A stretch of 11,954 nucleotides of DNA from NCBI GenBank assembly GCA_964470035.1, contig CAYYBR010000127.1, positions 1-11,954 of the forward strand, given 5' to 3'. Positions 1 to 7,382 of this stretch are shown here, in pieces. Under the pieces are notes generated by a model. That model worked only from the letters and a program-made list of their open reading frames with translations, made no database searches and was not told the DNA's origin. The position numbers and the translations under genes were made by a program. Source of the stretch: JAJRXG01 sp964470035. GTDB taxonomy: Bacteria; Bacteroidota; Bacteroidia; Chitinophagales; Saprospiraceae. Positions within the stretch are counted from its first letter, which is position 1. Every line of letters starts with the position of its first letter.

Positions 1-1050
1 GAAGATATGGATAACGATGGTGTACACGATATAGTTGATCAAGAACTAGATACTCCCGAAGGATGTCTTGTTGACACAAAGGGTGTTACTATGGATAGCG
101 ATGGAGATGGAGTTGTTGACTGTAAAGATAAAGAGCCATATAGCCCTCCAGGATTTCCAGTAGACGAAGAAGGAGTTGCGCAGGTAGATGAGCTCAACCT
201 TTTGTCTGAAGATGATGTCATCACTATCATAAAAGAGAATTGTGATGCTTGTGCTAATCAAGGTTATGGCTATATCCCTCCTGGATCTACAGTTGTAGGC
301 CCTGATGGAAGAGTGATCAGCTCAACAAGAACTAATCTAGGTACTGGTACTACAGGTGGAAGCGTCTCTGGAGATGGTTCGACAACAGGTGGTACTGGCT
401 CATCTTCAGGAAGCTCAACATCAGGTAGTTCATCTTCAGGAGGCTCAACATCGGGAAGTACGACAGGTGGTTCTTCAACCGGTGGTGCTGGTACGATCGG
501 TAGTGGATCGACAGGAGGAGTAGGAACTACGTATAACGGTAGCGGATATGGCAATATCATAAGAACAGGTTGTGGAAACTGGTTCTTACCTATGATCAAT
601 TTTGATCTCGATAAGTACGCTCTACGACCAGAGGCTTTCGTTGCACTACATCAGATAGCTGGTGTAATGAAGAAATGTCCTGAGATCAATGTTACGGCAC
701 ATGGTCACACGGATGTCAGAAATAGCAACAGCTATAATAGAGTACTGAGTTATAAGAGAGCCAAAGAAGCAGTGGATTATATGGTGTCTGCCTATGGCAT
801 AGATAGAAGCAGATTTAAACTCATGTTTGGTGGTGAAGAAAGCCCACTGATAGGTAACTTAAAAAGCAACCACTATACTACTGATCTAGAAGAACAGATG
901 CAGTTTATCAATAGAAGGGTAGAGTTCAGAGTAAGTGAGCCAACAGATATAAATATGGGTAGACCTGAAGGTCCAGACGCTGGGCAAGATACATATGGAA
1001 GCTCAAGGCCTGGGTCGAAGTATCGAGGATACAAGACATCAGGCTACTGA
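1..1050 (+). CDS. OmpA-family outer-membrane/cell-wall anchor protein with TSP3 repeats (5' end missing)
   Basis: This is the C-terminal part of a large cell-envelope protein. The frame is open from base 1, and the first Met (base 7) lies inside a calcium-binding Asp-rich repeat, so the real start is upstream of the window. Order seen, counting from that Met: two TSP3-like units (about 1-60, cores DNDGV and DSDGDGV), a short Cys pair (79, 82), a Gly/Ser/Thr-rich linker (about 112-182), then an OmpA C-terminal peptidoglycan-binding domain (about 190-309) with GHTD (233-236), the SYxRAKEAVDYM helix and a closing NRRVEFRV strand. In this family the domain binds peptidoglycan non-covalently and ties the outer membrane to the wall. 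A 38-residue polar tail rich in Gly, Pro, Asp and Arg follows. The missing part probably holds a signal peptide and perhaps more repeats or a beta-barrel. The gene ends at a strong terminator. The domain calls are firm; the ligand of the repeat region is unknown. Confidence 0.9.
   Translation, partial: EDMDNDGVHDIVDQELDTPEGCLVDTKGVTMDSDGDGVVDCKDKEPYSPPGFPVDEEGVAQVDELNLLSEDDVITIIKENCDACANQGYGYIPPGSTVVGPDGRVISSTRTNLGTGTTGGSVSGDGSTTGGTGSSSGSSTSGSSSSGGSTSGSTTGGSSTGGAGTIGSGSTGGVGTTYNGSGYGNIIRTGCGNWFLPMINFDLDKYALRPEAFVALHQIAGVMKKCPEINVTAHGHTDVRNSNSYNRVLSYKRAKEAVDYMVSAYGIDRSRFKLMFGGEESPLIGNLKSNHYTTDLEEQMQFINRRVEFRVSEPTDINMGRPEGPDAGQDTYGSSRPGSKYRGYKTSGY
401..460 (+). repeat. 30-bp tandem repeat in the Gly/Ser/Thr linker
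   Basis: Two adjacent 30-base units (401-430 and 431-460), both starting CATCTTCAGG, match at 26 of 30 positions by eye. They encode two Ser/Gly/Thr decapeptides of the flexible linker of the OmpA-family protein. The surrounding linker (about 340-545) is low-complexity and contains further degenerate copies. The unit is a multiple of three, so gain or loss of a copy would change linker length without a frameshift. Confidence 0.7.
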
Positions 1051-1077
1051 TAAAGATTTAGTTAGAAAGTGTTTATG

Positions 1078-1114
1078 AAAAGGCATTGTACTCGATAAGT
1101 ACAGTGCCTTTTTT
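1078..1114. terminator. Rho-independent terminator between convergent genes (OmpA-family and mutS)
   Basis: A 13-bp stem (left arm 1080-1092, right arm 1098-1110) with one G-U pair closes a 5-base CGATA loop. It is followed on the plus strand by a run of six T (1109-1114), partly inside the stem. The A run just before the left arm gives a TTTT tract on the minus strand. The hairpin therefore probably stops transcription from both sides. It starts about 30 bases after the OmpA-family stop, and the mutS stop codon (1113-1115) abuts its right arm. Confidence 0.85.
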
Positions 1115-3746
1115 AGTTGCTGTTAGCAGATTGGATTTTCTTGATGAGAGATTTGAGTTTCATCATACACTCTATAGGAGTCATTGTATTGATATCGATT
1201 CGGTTGAGTTCTTTGATTACATCCTGAGTGACAGGATCGGGACCAAACATGATGAGTTGCCCTTGGCTAGAAAAGCTATCAAGGCTGTTCAACTTTTCTT
1301 CCTTTTCTTTTCGCTGTACCACTGATTTCTCCTGAAGAGATTTCAAGATTTGATGAGCTCTGGACACGATTTCCTTTGGGAGACCTGACATTTGTGCTAC
1401 CTGAATACCGAAGCTTTGATTGGTACTCCCTTCGACAAGTTTTCGAAGAAATATGATTTTCTCGCCGATCTCCTTGGTCGCGACATTATAGTTTTTGATA
1501 TGGTCGTACTTATCTGAAAGTTGACTAAGCTCATGATAGTGAGTAGCAAACAACGTCTTTGGTTTTACCTCAGACTGGTGCAAATACTCTACGATCGACC
1601 ATGCTATCGATATCCCATCATAGGTACTTGTACCTCTACCTATCTCGTCAAGCAAGATTAGGCTGCGCGCAGAAAGATTATTCATGATGGTAGAAGTTTC
1701 TATCATCTCTACCATAAAAGTTGATTCGCCGCTGGAGATGTTGTCTGAAGCTCCCACTCTCGTAAATATTCTATCCACGATACCTATCTGAGCAGCAGTC
1801 GCTGGCACATAACAACCGATCTGCGCCATCAGACATATCAACGCCGTCTGTCGAAGTATGGCAGACTTACCGGACATATTAGGACCGGTGATTAGCATAA
1901 TCTGAGTATCGCTGTTATCGATCCTAAGATCATTAGGTATGTAGGACTCTCCAGGAGGTAGATGGGCCTCTATCACCGGATGACGCGCTTCTAAGATGTT
2001 GATCTCGTACCCGTCTGTGATCTCAGGCCGACAGTAATGACGACGTCTCGAAAGCTTAGAGAATGAAGTCAGACAATCTAACTCAGCTATCGTCTCTGCA
2101 TTTTCTTGGACAGGCACTATATAGTTTCCTACGTGCGTAAGTAAGTCATCATAAAGTTGACCTTCGAGATGTATGATTTTTTCTTCAGCTCCGAGGATCT
2201 CTGACTCTAATTGCTTGAGTTCTTCGGAGATATATCGTTCGGCACTAGTCAAGGTTTGCTTACGTGTCCAATGCTCTGGCACGAGCCCTTGATCTTTGTA
2301 CTTATTAGTTACTTCAAAATAATATCCAAAGACATTATTGAACCCAACTTTCAAATTAGCGATACCTGTCTCCAGTGCTTCTTTCTCAACTAAAGAACTA
2401 AGTACTCCTTTGCTATTACCTATTAAGTCCCGCAGTCTATCCAACTCCTCACTGTGCCCTTCTCCTATATATCCTCCTTTATTAGTCTGTACTGGAGGAT
2501 CCTCTTTAAGAGCACCCTTGACGTATGTACAGAGATCTTCAAGAGGATTGAGATGATTTCTCAATTTGATGACACCTTGGGATTCGCTGCTAGACAGAGC
2601 TTGCTTTAAATCAGGGAGTTTCTCGAGAGATATCATCAGTTGATATACCTCTCGAGGGCTTGCTCTTTTTAAAGCAACTTTACCCATGATTCTTTCTAAG
2701 TCACTGATGCCAGTCAGATGACCATCTATGATCTCAGTTAGGGGTAACTCTGATAATAGGAAATCTACTACCTCATGTCGTTTGCCGATCTGATCTTTAT
2801 CTGTGAGGGGTAGCATGATCCACTTGCGAAGCATCCTTGCGCCCATGGCCGTGACGGTATGATCAAGTATCTGCGCGAGAGGTATGCCAGTAGGGTGATT
2901 AGAGTATAGGAGCTCTAGATTTCTTATAGTGAATTGGTCCAACCAGACATATTGATCCAACTTGATCCGACTAATCTTGGTGATATGAGCAAGATTACTT
3001 TGTTGGTTTTGCTCGAGGTAGTGTAAGATAGATCCAGCGGCTATCAGACCGAGGTTGTACTTTTCGATGCCATAGCCTTTGAGATTTGTGACCTTTAGAG
3101 TATCGAGTAGCTTATCACGACAATAGTCGAGCTGCCAGATCCACTCATCAAGTCCATAGAGATAGAAGGCATCACCAAGTTCACTTTCTATTTTCTGCTT
3201 GTCTTTCTTAGAATAGATGATTTCCTTTGGGTGATAGGTATTAATCAACTTGATTACTTCTACCAGACTTCCTTCATACAAGCTAAAGTCTCCAGTAGAA
3301 AGATCTAAAAAAGCTGATGCGGACTTACTATCGCTGTCGATAAAAAGAGCACAGAGATAGTTGTTCTCCTTAGTTTCAAGGAGATTGTCATGTGTGCCTA
3401 TGCCGGGTGTAACTACATCAGTGACACCTCGTTTGACTATTTTCTTTTCTTTACTTGGCTTTTCTAGTTGTTCACAGACAGCTACTCTATACCCGCCTCT
3501 GACAAGTTTAGGTAAGTATACATCAAGAGAATGATGTGGGAATCCAGCCAATTCTATATCAGATCCACCATTGTTGCGAGATGTAAGCACGATACCGAGT
3601 GTCTTAGAAGCTTTAACAGCATCTTCTCCAAAGGTCTCATAAAAGTCTCCGACTCTGAAGAGTAACAAAGCGTCCTTGTGCTTCGCTTTCATCTCGAAGT
3701 ACTGCTTCATCAAAGGAGTAACCTTCTTGCTCTTAGATTTGCTCAA
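1113..3746 (-). CDS. mutS: DNA mismatch repair ATPase MutS
   Basis: MutS recognises base mismatches and small loops after replication, then slides on DNA as an ATP-bound clamp that recruits MutL. The protein is full length (877 residues; the family is usually 850-880). Domain I carries the mismatch-wedging Phe-X-Glu motif (F35-Y-E37 in GDFYETFG). The ATPase domain has Walker A GPNMSGKS (621-628) and Walker B LLDEIGRGTST with D700 and E701. A QLIMF pentapeptide near the C-terminus (830-834) fits the beta-clamp-binding consensus. The start is TTG at 3746: no ATG lies between it and the in-frame stop upstream, and the next Met (residue 13, in TPLMKQY) would remove the N-terminal residues before the conserved TPxMxQY segment. 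It lies 91 bases behind the TSP3 protein gene on the same strand, with no clear promoter in the gap, so read-through is possible. All key residues are present, so it is expected to be active. Confidence 0.97.
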   Translation of the reverse strand: MSKSKSKKVTPLMKQYFEMKAKHKDALLLFRVGDFYETFGEDAVKASKTLGIVLTSRNNGGSDIELAGFPHHSLDVYLPKLVRGGYRVAVCEQLEKPSKEKKIVKRGVTDVVTPGIGTHDNLLETKENNYLCALFIDSDSKSASAFLDLSTGDFSLYEGSLVEVIKLINTYHPKEIIYSKKDKQKIESELGDAFYLYGLDEWIWQLDYCRDKLLDTLKVTNLKGYGIEKYNLGLIAAGSILHYLEQNQQSNLAHITKISRIKLDQYVWLDQFTIRNLELLYSNHPTGIPLAQILDHTVTAMGARMLRKWIMLPLTDKDQIGKRHEVVDFLLSELPLTEIIDGHLTGISDLERIMGKVALKRASPREVYQLMISLEKLPDLKQALSSSESQGVIKLRNHLNPLEDLCTYVKGALKEDPPVQTNKGGYIGEGHSEELDRLRDLIGNSKGVLSSLVEKEALETGIANLKVGFNNVFGYYFEVTNKYKDQGLVPEHWTRKQTLTSAERYISEELKQLESEILGAEEKIIHLEGQLYDDLLTHVGNYIVPVQENAETIAELDCLTSFSKLSRRRHYCRPEITDGYEINILEARHPVIEAHLPPGESYIPNDLRIDNSDTQIMLITGPNMSGKSAILRQTALICLMAQIGCYVPATAAQIGIVDRIFTRVGASDNISSGESTFMVEMIETSTIMNNLSARSLILLDEIGRGTSTYDGISIAWSIVEYLHQSEVKPKTLFATHYHELSQLSDKYDHIKNYNVATKEIGEKIIFLRKLVEGSTNQSFGIQVAQMSGLPKEIVSRAHQILKSLQEKSVVQRKEKEEKLNSLDSFSSQGQLIMFGPDPVTQDVIKELNRIDINTMTPIECMMKLKSLIKKIQSANSN

Positions 3747-3837
3747 AATACGTGGTTGGTCTGAGCTGCTAATGTACGGTTATAATGTGCGAATAAGAGA
3801 GGCCGGTAATAGCAATTACAACAGGTTCTTCTAGCTG

Positions 3838-5064
3838 TTAATTAGGACATTCTACACTTAGAGTTGCTAGAGTGCCATCATTGTTGGCGGTGATAATCCA
3901 GCACGATCCATTTTGAGCTTTTAGTATAATACCCGTATAGCTTTGCTCGAGATAGATATTCTCACTGATAGTAACAAATGGTCTTAGTTCGTTAATATCA
4001 TCGCATAAATTTCCAAAGCCGTCATTATCAATATCTTCTTGACCCGGATTTATGACGTTCGGGCAGTTATCATTCTCATTAAGAATGCCATCTTCGTCAA
4101 AATCGATATCATTGACTGTATCACATGCATCACCTAATTCATCACCATCTTTATTCTCTTGACCTGGATTTATGATGTTCGGGCAGTTATCATTCTCATT
4201 GAGTATGCCGTCTTCATCAAAGTCTATATCATTGATATCATCACATGCATCTCCGATATTATCATCATCCTTATCCTCTTGCCCAGGATTATAAGTATTA
4301 GGGCAATTATCTTCTCCTAAAAGAATGTCATCACCATCGACATCTAAGTTATTGACGGGATCACAGACATCTCCTATACCGTCATCGTCTTCATCTTCTT
4401 GATCTGGGTTCGGCGAATTTGGACAGTTATCCTCGTCGTCATCGATACCATCTAGATCCACATCTTCTACCATTACCACGGTGAAAATGAATTCTGATAT
4501 GTTACAGCCATCGTCTACGGTAAATTCTACGTCTATGCTGGATCCACACTCTACAGAACATGTACCACAATCATGTTCGATAAGCAATTGTGTGGCCTCA
4601 TCCGCACAATTGTCACTAAAGAAAAATGTCATCGTTTCGAAAATAATAAAGCTAAGATCTGGGGACGTAGAACATTGTCTGGTATCAATATATCTTCCAT
4701 TCTGATCTGTAGGAAAATTAAATGATGGTGGGACAGTATCCAATAAGTTGACAGGAACAGAGACGTATTCTGTGTTACCGCAGCTGTCGTGCAGTTCGTA
4801 TTCAACACCAACTTCTCCACAACTCCCAAAATCGAATGAATTATTGATCGAGATGTGCCAGGAAACCATCTCGTCATCACATGTTGTAGTAACGTTGCCG
4901 GGAGTATTAAAAAATTCTAAGAAAATACTTTCAGCGACACTAAATGGATCACCAGATTCACAGTTTATAGTAGTATCTGGCAGTATATTTTCAGATACCG
5001 AAATTTGAGAGGAAGCAGAAAAGCTAAATAAGGTCAATGCTAAGAAAGCCAATACTCTATACAT
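3838..5064 (-). CDS. Secreted protein with four thrombospondin type 3 (calcium-binding) repeats
   Basis: The likely start is ATG at 5064 (408 residues). A TTG six codons earlier would add a non-signal-like MYNEHH stretch before the signal peptide. Residues 1-19 form a signal peptide (MYRVLAFLAL core, cleavage near S19/Q20). Residues 20-200 are Cys-rich with DSCGN, DNCADE and DDGCN motifs and DTVPPSF, resembling the HYR/Ig-like modules common in Bacteroidota surface proteins. Residues 201-360 are four TSP3 repeats of exactly 40 residues, each with an acidic DxDxDG-like loop, DNCPN, NPxQE and a GDxC motif. Cysteines recur at 214/254/294/334 and 234/274/314/354. Such repeats wrap calcium and make stiff rods. 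A short C-terminal module (about 361-408, with GIIL and SCWIIT) follows; no typical type IX secretion tail was recognised. The protein is probably exported to the periplasm or surface; the ligand is unknown. The upstream DUF3299-like gene is 59 bases away on the same strand. Confidence 0.85.
   Translation of the reverse strand: MYRVLAFLALTLFSFSASSQISVSENILPDTTINCESGDPFSVAESIFLEFFNTPGNVTTTCDDEMVSWHISINNSFDFGSCGEVGVEYELHDSCGNTEYVSVPVNLLDTVPPSFNFPTDQNGRYIDTRQCSTSPDLSFIIFETMTFFFSDNCADEATQLLIEHDCGTCSVECGSSIDVEFTVDDGCNISEFIFTVVMVEDVDLDGIDDDEDNCPNSPNPDQEDEDDDGIGDVCDPVNNLDVDGDDILLGEDNCPNTYNPGQEDKDDDNIGDACDDINDIDFDEDGILNENDNCPNIINPGQENKDGDELGDACDTVNDIDFDEDGILNENDNCPNVINPGQEDIDNDGFGNLCDDINELRPFVTISENIYLEQSYTGIILKAQNGSCWIITANNDGTLATLSVECPN
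3985..4464 (-). repeat. 4 x 120-bp tandem array encoding the TSP3 repeats
   Basis: Four units with an exact 120-base period run through the TSP3 protein gene, with no length change between copies. The two units nearest the 3' end of the gene (compare 4021-4140 with 4141-4260) share about 96 of 120 bases, and the stretch around 4040-4110 is nearly identical. The other two are more diverged. This pattern suggests a recent duplication of one unit on top of an older array. Confidence 0.85.
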
Positions 5065-5123
5065 GTGATGTTCATTATACAAATCTCAATATAGCGCTTC
5101 ATATTTAGGATTTACCTTAATAT

Positions 5124-5567
5124 TTACTCAACTTCTGAAGCTTGATCTAATGTATAGTGAAGTCCAGTATCATTAGACTCCCTGACCAAGAGGATGCCTG
5201 TAAAAGTCAAGAGCATCTCTTTTTGACGATGCGCCTTGATAGAACGGGGGGTGACATTGAGATCCATCACTGTCTCTGGTCCTGCTTGTCCACAGAAAAA
5301 GCAGGAGGCAAAAGAAGATTTTGATAGGGCATAGGATAGTCCCATGGCATCCAGCGGGATCACATATCCAGAGATGGTAATCTCTTTCCCATGTAATCCT
5401 CGTATTTCTTCACCAAAGGTTCCTTGGATTTGATTATAGCCTAGAGAATCTATATACGTCTCCGCCCAGGTTACATCTGCCAATTGATCCCACGAGATCT
5501 GCTGTTGAGCATGACCATTTACGAAAGTGAGAAGTACGATAATATATGATAGGAGTGTCCTGACCAT
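5124..5567 (-). CDS. Small secreted DUF3299-like protein
   Basis: A 147-residue protein starting at ATG 5567. Residues 1-20 are a signal peptide (hydrophobic LLSYIIVLLTF, cleavage after GHA), so it acts in the periplasm or beyond. The mature part contains GYVIPLD (67-73), a CFFC pair (C89, C92) followed by GQAGPET, and a final beta-rich stretch with FTGILLV and LHYTLDQ. That layout resembles DUF3299 proteins, in which a GYxxPL strand precedes a Cys-containing segment, and the strands suggest a small OB-like barrel; this match is from memory of the family. The CxxC pair could bind metal or form a disulfide; neither can be decided here. Function is unknown. It is the first of three minus-strand genes (this gene, TSP3 protein, mutS) and is divergent from holA across a 72-base gap. 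Confidence 0.7.
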   Translation of the reverse strand: MVRTLLSYIIVLLTFVNGHAQQQISWDQLADVTWAETYIDSLGYNQIQGTFGEEIRGLHGKEITISGYVIPLDAMGLSYALSKSSFASCFFCGQAGPETVMDLNVTPRSIKAHRQKEMLLTFTGILLVRESNDTGLHYTLDQASEVE

Positions 5568-5626
5568 GTGTATATAACGCTAAAAGATCCTGACAAGATC
5601 CCCAATGAGAGAAATATGTGAAAGTA

Positions 5627-5634
5627 TATATTTG
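5627..5634 (+). promoter_or_regulatory. Bacteroidota -7 promoter element for holA
   Basis: TATATTTG matches the Bacteroidota consensus TAnnTTTG exactly and ends five bases before the ATG of holA. Transcription from it would begin at or beside that ATG (about 5640), giving a leaderless or nearly leaderless mRNA. No good TTTG sits at the expected -33 position (near 5604-5607, where AATG is found), which lowers confidence. Confidence 0.4.
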
Positions 5635-5639
5635 GGGTG

Positions 5640-6659
5640 ATGGAATATAAAACGGGGCAACAATGCATAGCAGATCTGAAAAAGGGCAAGGTGATGCCTG
5701 TCTATATCCTTCATGGTACGGAGGCGTTTTACATAGATGAGGTTACCAAATACATGGAGGACGAGTTGCTAAGTGATGGGGAGAAGGCGTTTAATCAGTC
5801 TGTGCTTTATGGTCGCGATGTGGACTCCAAATCTGTGCTTGATCATGCCCGTCAGTTTCCGATGATGGCTGAAAGAAGAGTTGTGATCGTCAAAGAAGCT
5901 CAAGGGATGAGAGACCTGAAGAGCCTCGACAGTTATATATCTAATCCATCTCCTCAGACTGTGTTTGTGCTAGCGCATAAGAAAAAATTAGACGGTCGCA
6001 TCAAATGGGTAAAGGAAGCAAAGACTTCAGATCAAGTTGGTTTGCTAGCCTCTGAGCCAGTACCGGAGTACAAGATCCAAAGGTGGTTACAAGACTATAT
6101 TAAGGGGTTGGGTATGACGATATCACCTGATGCGGCAGAGATGATGACGCAGCATCTCGGAACTGATCTGAAAAAAATAACCAATGAAATCTCAAAGATC
6201 AGAGTCAACCTTCAAACTAGAAATGACATAACTGCTGAGGAAGTAGAGAAGTACGTAGGAATTAGTAGGGACTATGATATCTATGGTCTGCTCAAGGCAC
6301 TTGCTCAAGGGGATATCTCCAGAGCCCATACTATCAGTCTACAGCTAGAGGCTAATAGTCGCGATCAGCCGCTACAAAGGGTGATACCTGGTATGGCCTC
6401 CTACTTCGAGAAAGTGATGATAGTATCTCAGCATAGACAGAAAGACGACAATAGTCTGGGGCGAATGATAGGCGCATACTCGAGTCATGTTAAGGAATAT
6501 AAGATGATGGCAAGCAGGTATACCTATGAAGGGCTTCAAAAAGTCTATCATATGTTAGTGAAGGCAGATGCCGCTGCAAAGGGTGTGGATAGGAGAAGAC
6601 CAAGTGGGATCTTGACGGAACTTATCGGAAAGTTAATCTTACTGCAGCGCTCAACTTGA
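5640..6659 (+). CDS. holA: DNA polymerase III delta subunit
   Basis: HolA is the wrench of the clamp loader: it binds the beta sliding clamp, opens one interface and, with gamma/tau and delta prime, loads the ring at primed sites. The 339-residue length is normal. The N-terminal domain begins MPVYILHGTEAFYIDE (19-34), the usual delta opening. The clamp-contact region is recognisable at QFPMMAERRVVIVKEA (72-87). The middle shows the LGTDLKKITNEISK helix typical of the lid-like domain, and the C-terminal collar helices follow. Like all delta subunits it lacks a Walker A site. GTG at 5637 lies directly before ATG at 5640; ATG is chosen because it is the commoner start and fits the promoter position. 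The gene is alone on the plus strand and converges with the HD hydrolase gene, with 30 bases between stops. Confidence 0.93.
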   Translation: MEYKTGQQCIADLKKGKVMPVYILHGTEAFYIDEVTKYMEDELLSDGEKAFNQSVLYGRDVDSKSVLDHARQFPMMAERRVVIVKEAQGMRDLKSLDSYISNPSPQTVFVLAHKKKLDGRIKWVKEAKTSDQVGLLASEPVPEYKIQRWLQDYIKGLGMTISPDAAEMMTQHLGTDLKKITNEISKIRVNLQTRNDITAEEVEKYVGISRDYDIYGLLKALAQGDISRAHTISLQLEANSRDQPLQRVIPGMASYFEKVMIVSQHRQKDDNSLGRMIGAYSSHVKEYKMMASRYTYEGLQKVYHMLVKADAAAKGVDRRRPSGILTELIGKLILLQRST

Positions 6660-6689
6660 TTGAGTGTAGATGTTAATCGGAATATAAAC

Positions 6690-7373
6690 TCATCGACGAT
6701 CCCAGTCTGGGTGGCCACACTCATCGTAGAATTGGTCAAGGTATGTATGCATAAACTGATGCCGTTGTTCGGCCAGCGCCTTCCCTGTATCTGTATTCAT
6801 CTTGTCCTTTAGTAGAAGGAGCTTTTCATAGAAATGATTGATAGTAGGCGCCGTGCTTTTTTTGTATTGTTCTTTGGTCATCGCTAGGTTTGGCGCGATC
6901 TCAGGATCGTAGAGCGACCTATCTTTGTATCCTCCATAGTTAAAAGCACGAGCGATACCGATAGCACCTATCGCATCCAGTCGATCTGCATCTTGAACCA
7001 CCTCTAGTTCAAGACTGGTCCATACTTGACCTTCCAGACTGTTTTTGTACGACATATTATTGATGATGGCTACTACATGATCGATGATGTCAGGCGAGTA
7101 TCCAAGACCTGTCAGCCAGTCACTTGCTATGCGTGGGCCAATCTCTTCATCACCGTCATGAAACTTTGGATCCGCTATGTCATGGAGTAAGGTGGCAAGA
7201 CATACGACTTCTCTATTCACATGTTCCTTTTGTGCGATGATCATGGCATTCTTCCAGACTCTCTCTATGTGAGACCAATCATGACCTCCCTCAGCACCTT
7301 TCATATGAGTATACACCATCTGGGCGATACGTTTGACTTGTTCACTATGAGAAGTAAGATCGATATGGATCAT
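6690..7373 (-). CDS. HD-domain phosphohydrolase (YedJ/YpgQ type)
   Basis: A soluble 227-residue protein with a complete HD metal site: HDWSH (31-35), the HD pair LLHDIAD (H64, D65) and QDADRLDAIGAIG (D128), in the order and spacing of the E. coli YedJ / B. subtilis YpgQ group. B. subtilis YpgQ is known to hydrolyse nucleoside triphosphates, releasing pyrophosphate; the substrate here is not shown. Length matches the family (about 210-230). The start is ATG at 7373, nine bases after the ceramide reductase stop, so it is very likely the last gene of the sphingolipid operon. That location hints at a role near lipid metabolism (a phosphorylated or CoA-type by-product is one idea), but HD hydrolases are often placed haphazardly and it may be only a passenger. 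Confidence 0.85.
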   Translation of the reverse strand: MIHIDLTSHSEQVKRIAQMVYTHMKGAEGGHDWSHIERVWKNAMIIAQKEHVNREVVCLATLLHDIADPKFHDGDEEIGPRIASDWLTGLGYSPDIIDHVVAIINNMSYKNSLEGQVWTSLELEVVQDADRLDAIGAIGIARAFNYGGYKDRSLYDPEIAPNLAMTKEQYKKSTAPTINHFYEKLLLLKDKMNTDTGKALAEQRHQFMHTYLDQFYDECGHPDWDRR

Positions 7374-7382
7374 AGAAGCATA

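Noticed and set aside
270..599. Pro/Val-rich minus-strand open frame of about 109 codons
   Set aside because: It is the antisense of the Gly/Ser/Thr linker; low-complexity DNA keeps the opposite frame open.
3791..3840. Short inverted repeats (AACAG/CTGTT and GTAAT/ATTAC) after the TSP3 protein gene as a terminator
   Set aside because: Stems of only 5 bp and no T run; probably chance.
5065..5123. Promoter of the TSP3 protein gene around GAGATTTG on the minus strand
   Set aside because: One mismatch in the -7 element and no TTG at the -33 position.
5567..5596. Promoter of the DUF3299-like gene: TTG, 19 bases, TATACACA on the minus strand
   Set aside because: Spacing is right, but the -7 element lacks the TTTG half and would overlap the start codon.
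6647..6667. Eight-bp hairpin over the holA stop codon (loop CTTGA) as a terminator
   Set aside because: Two of the eight pairs are G-U and no T run follows on either strand; the gap to the HD gene is only 30 bases. Not enough to call.
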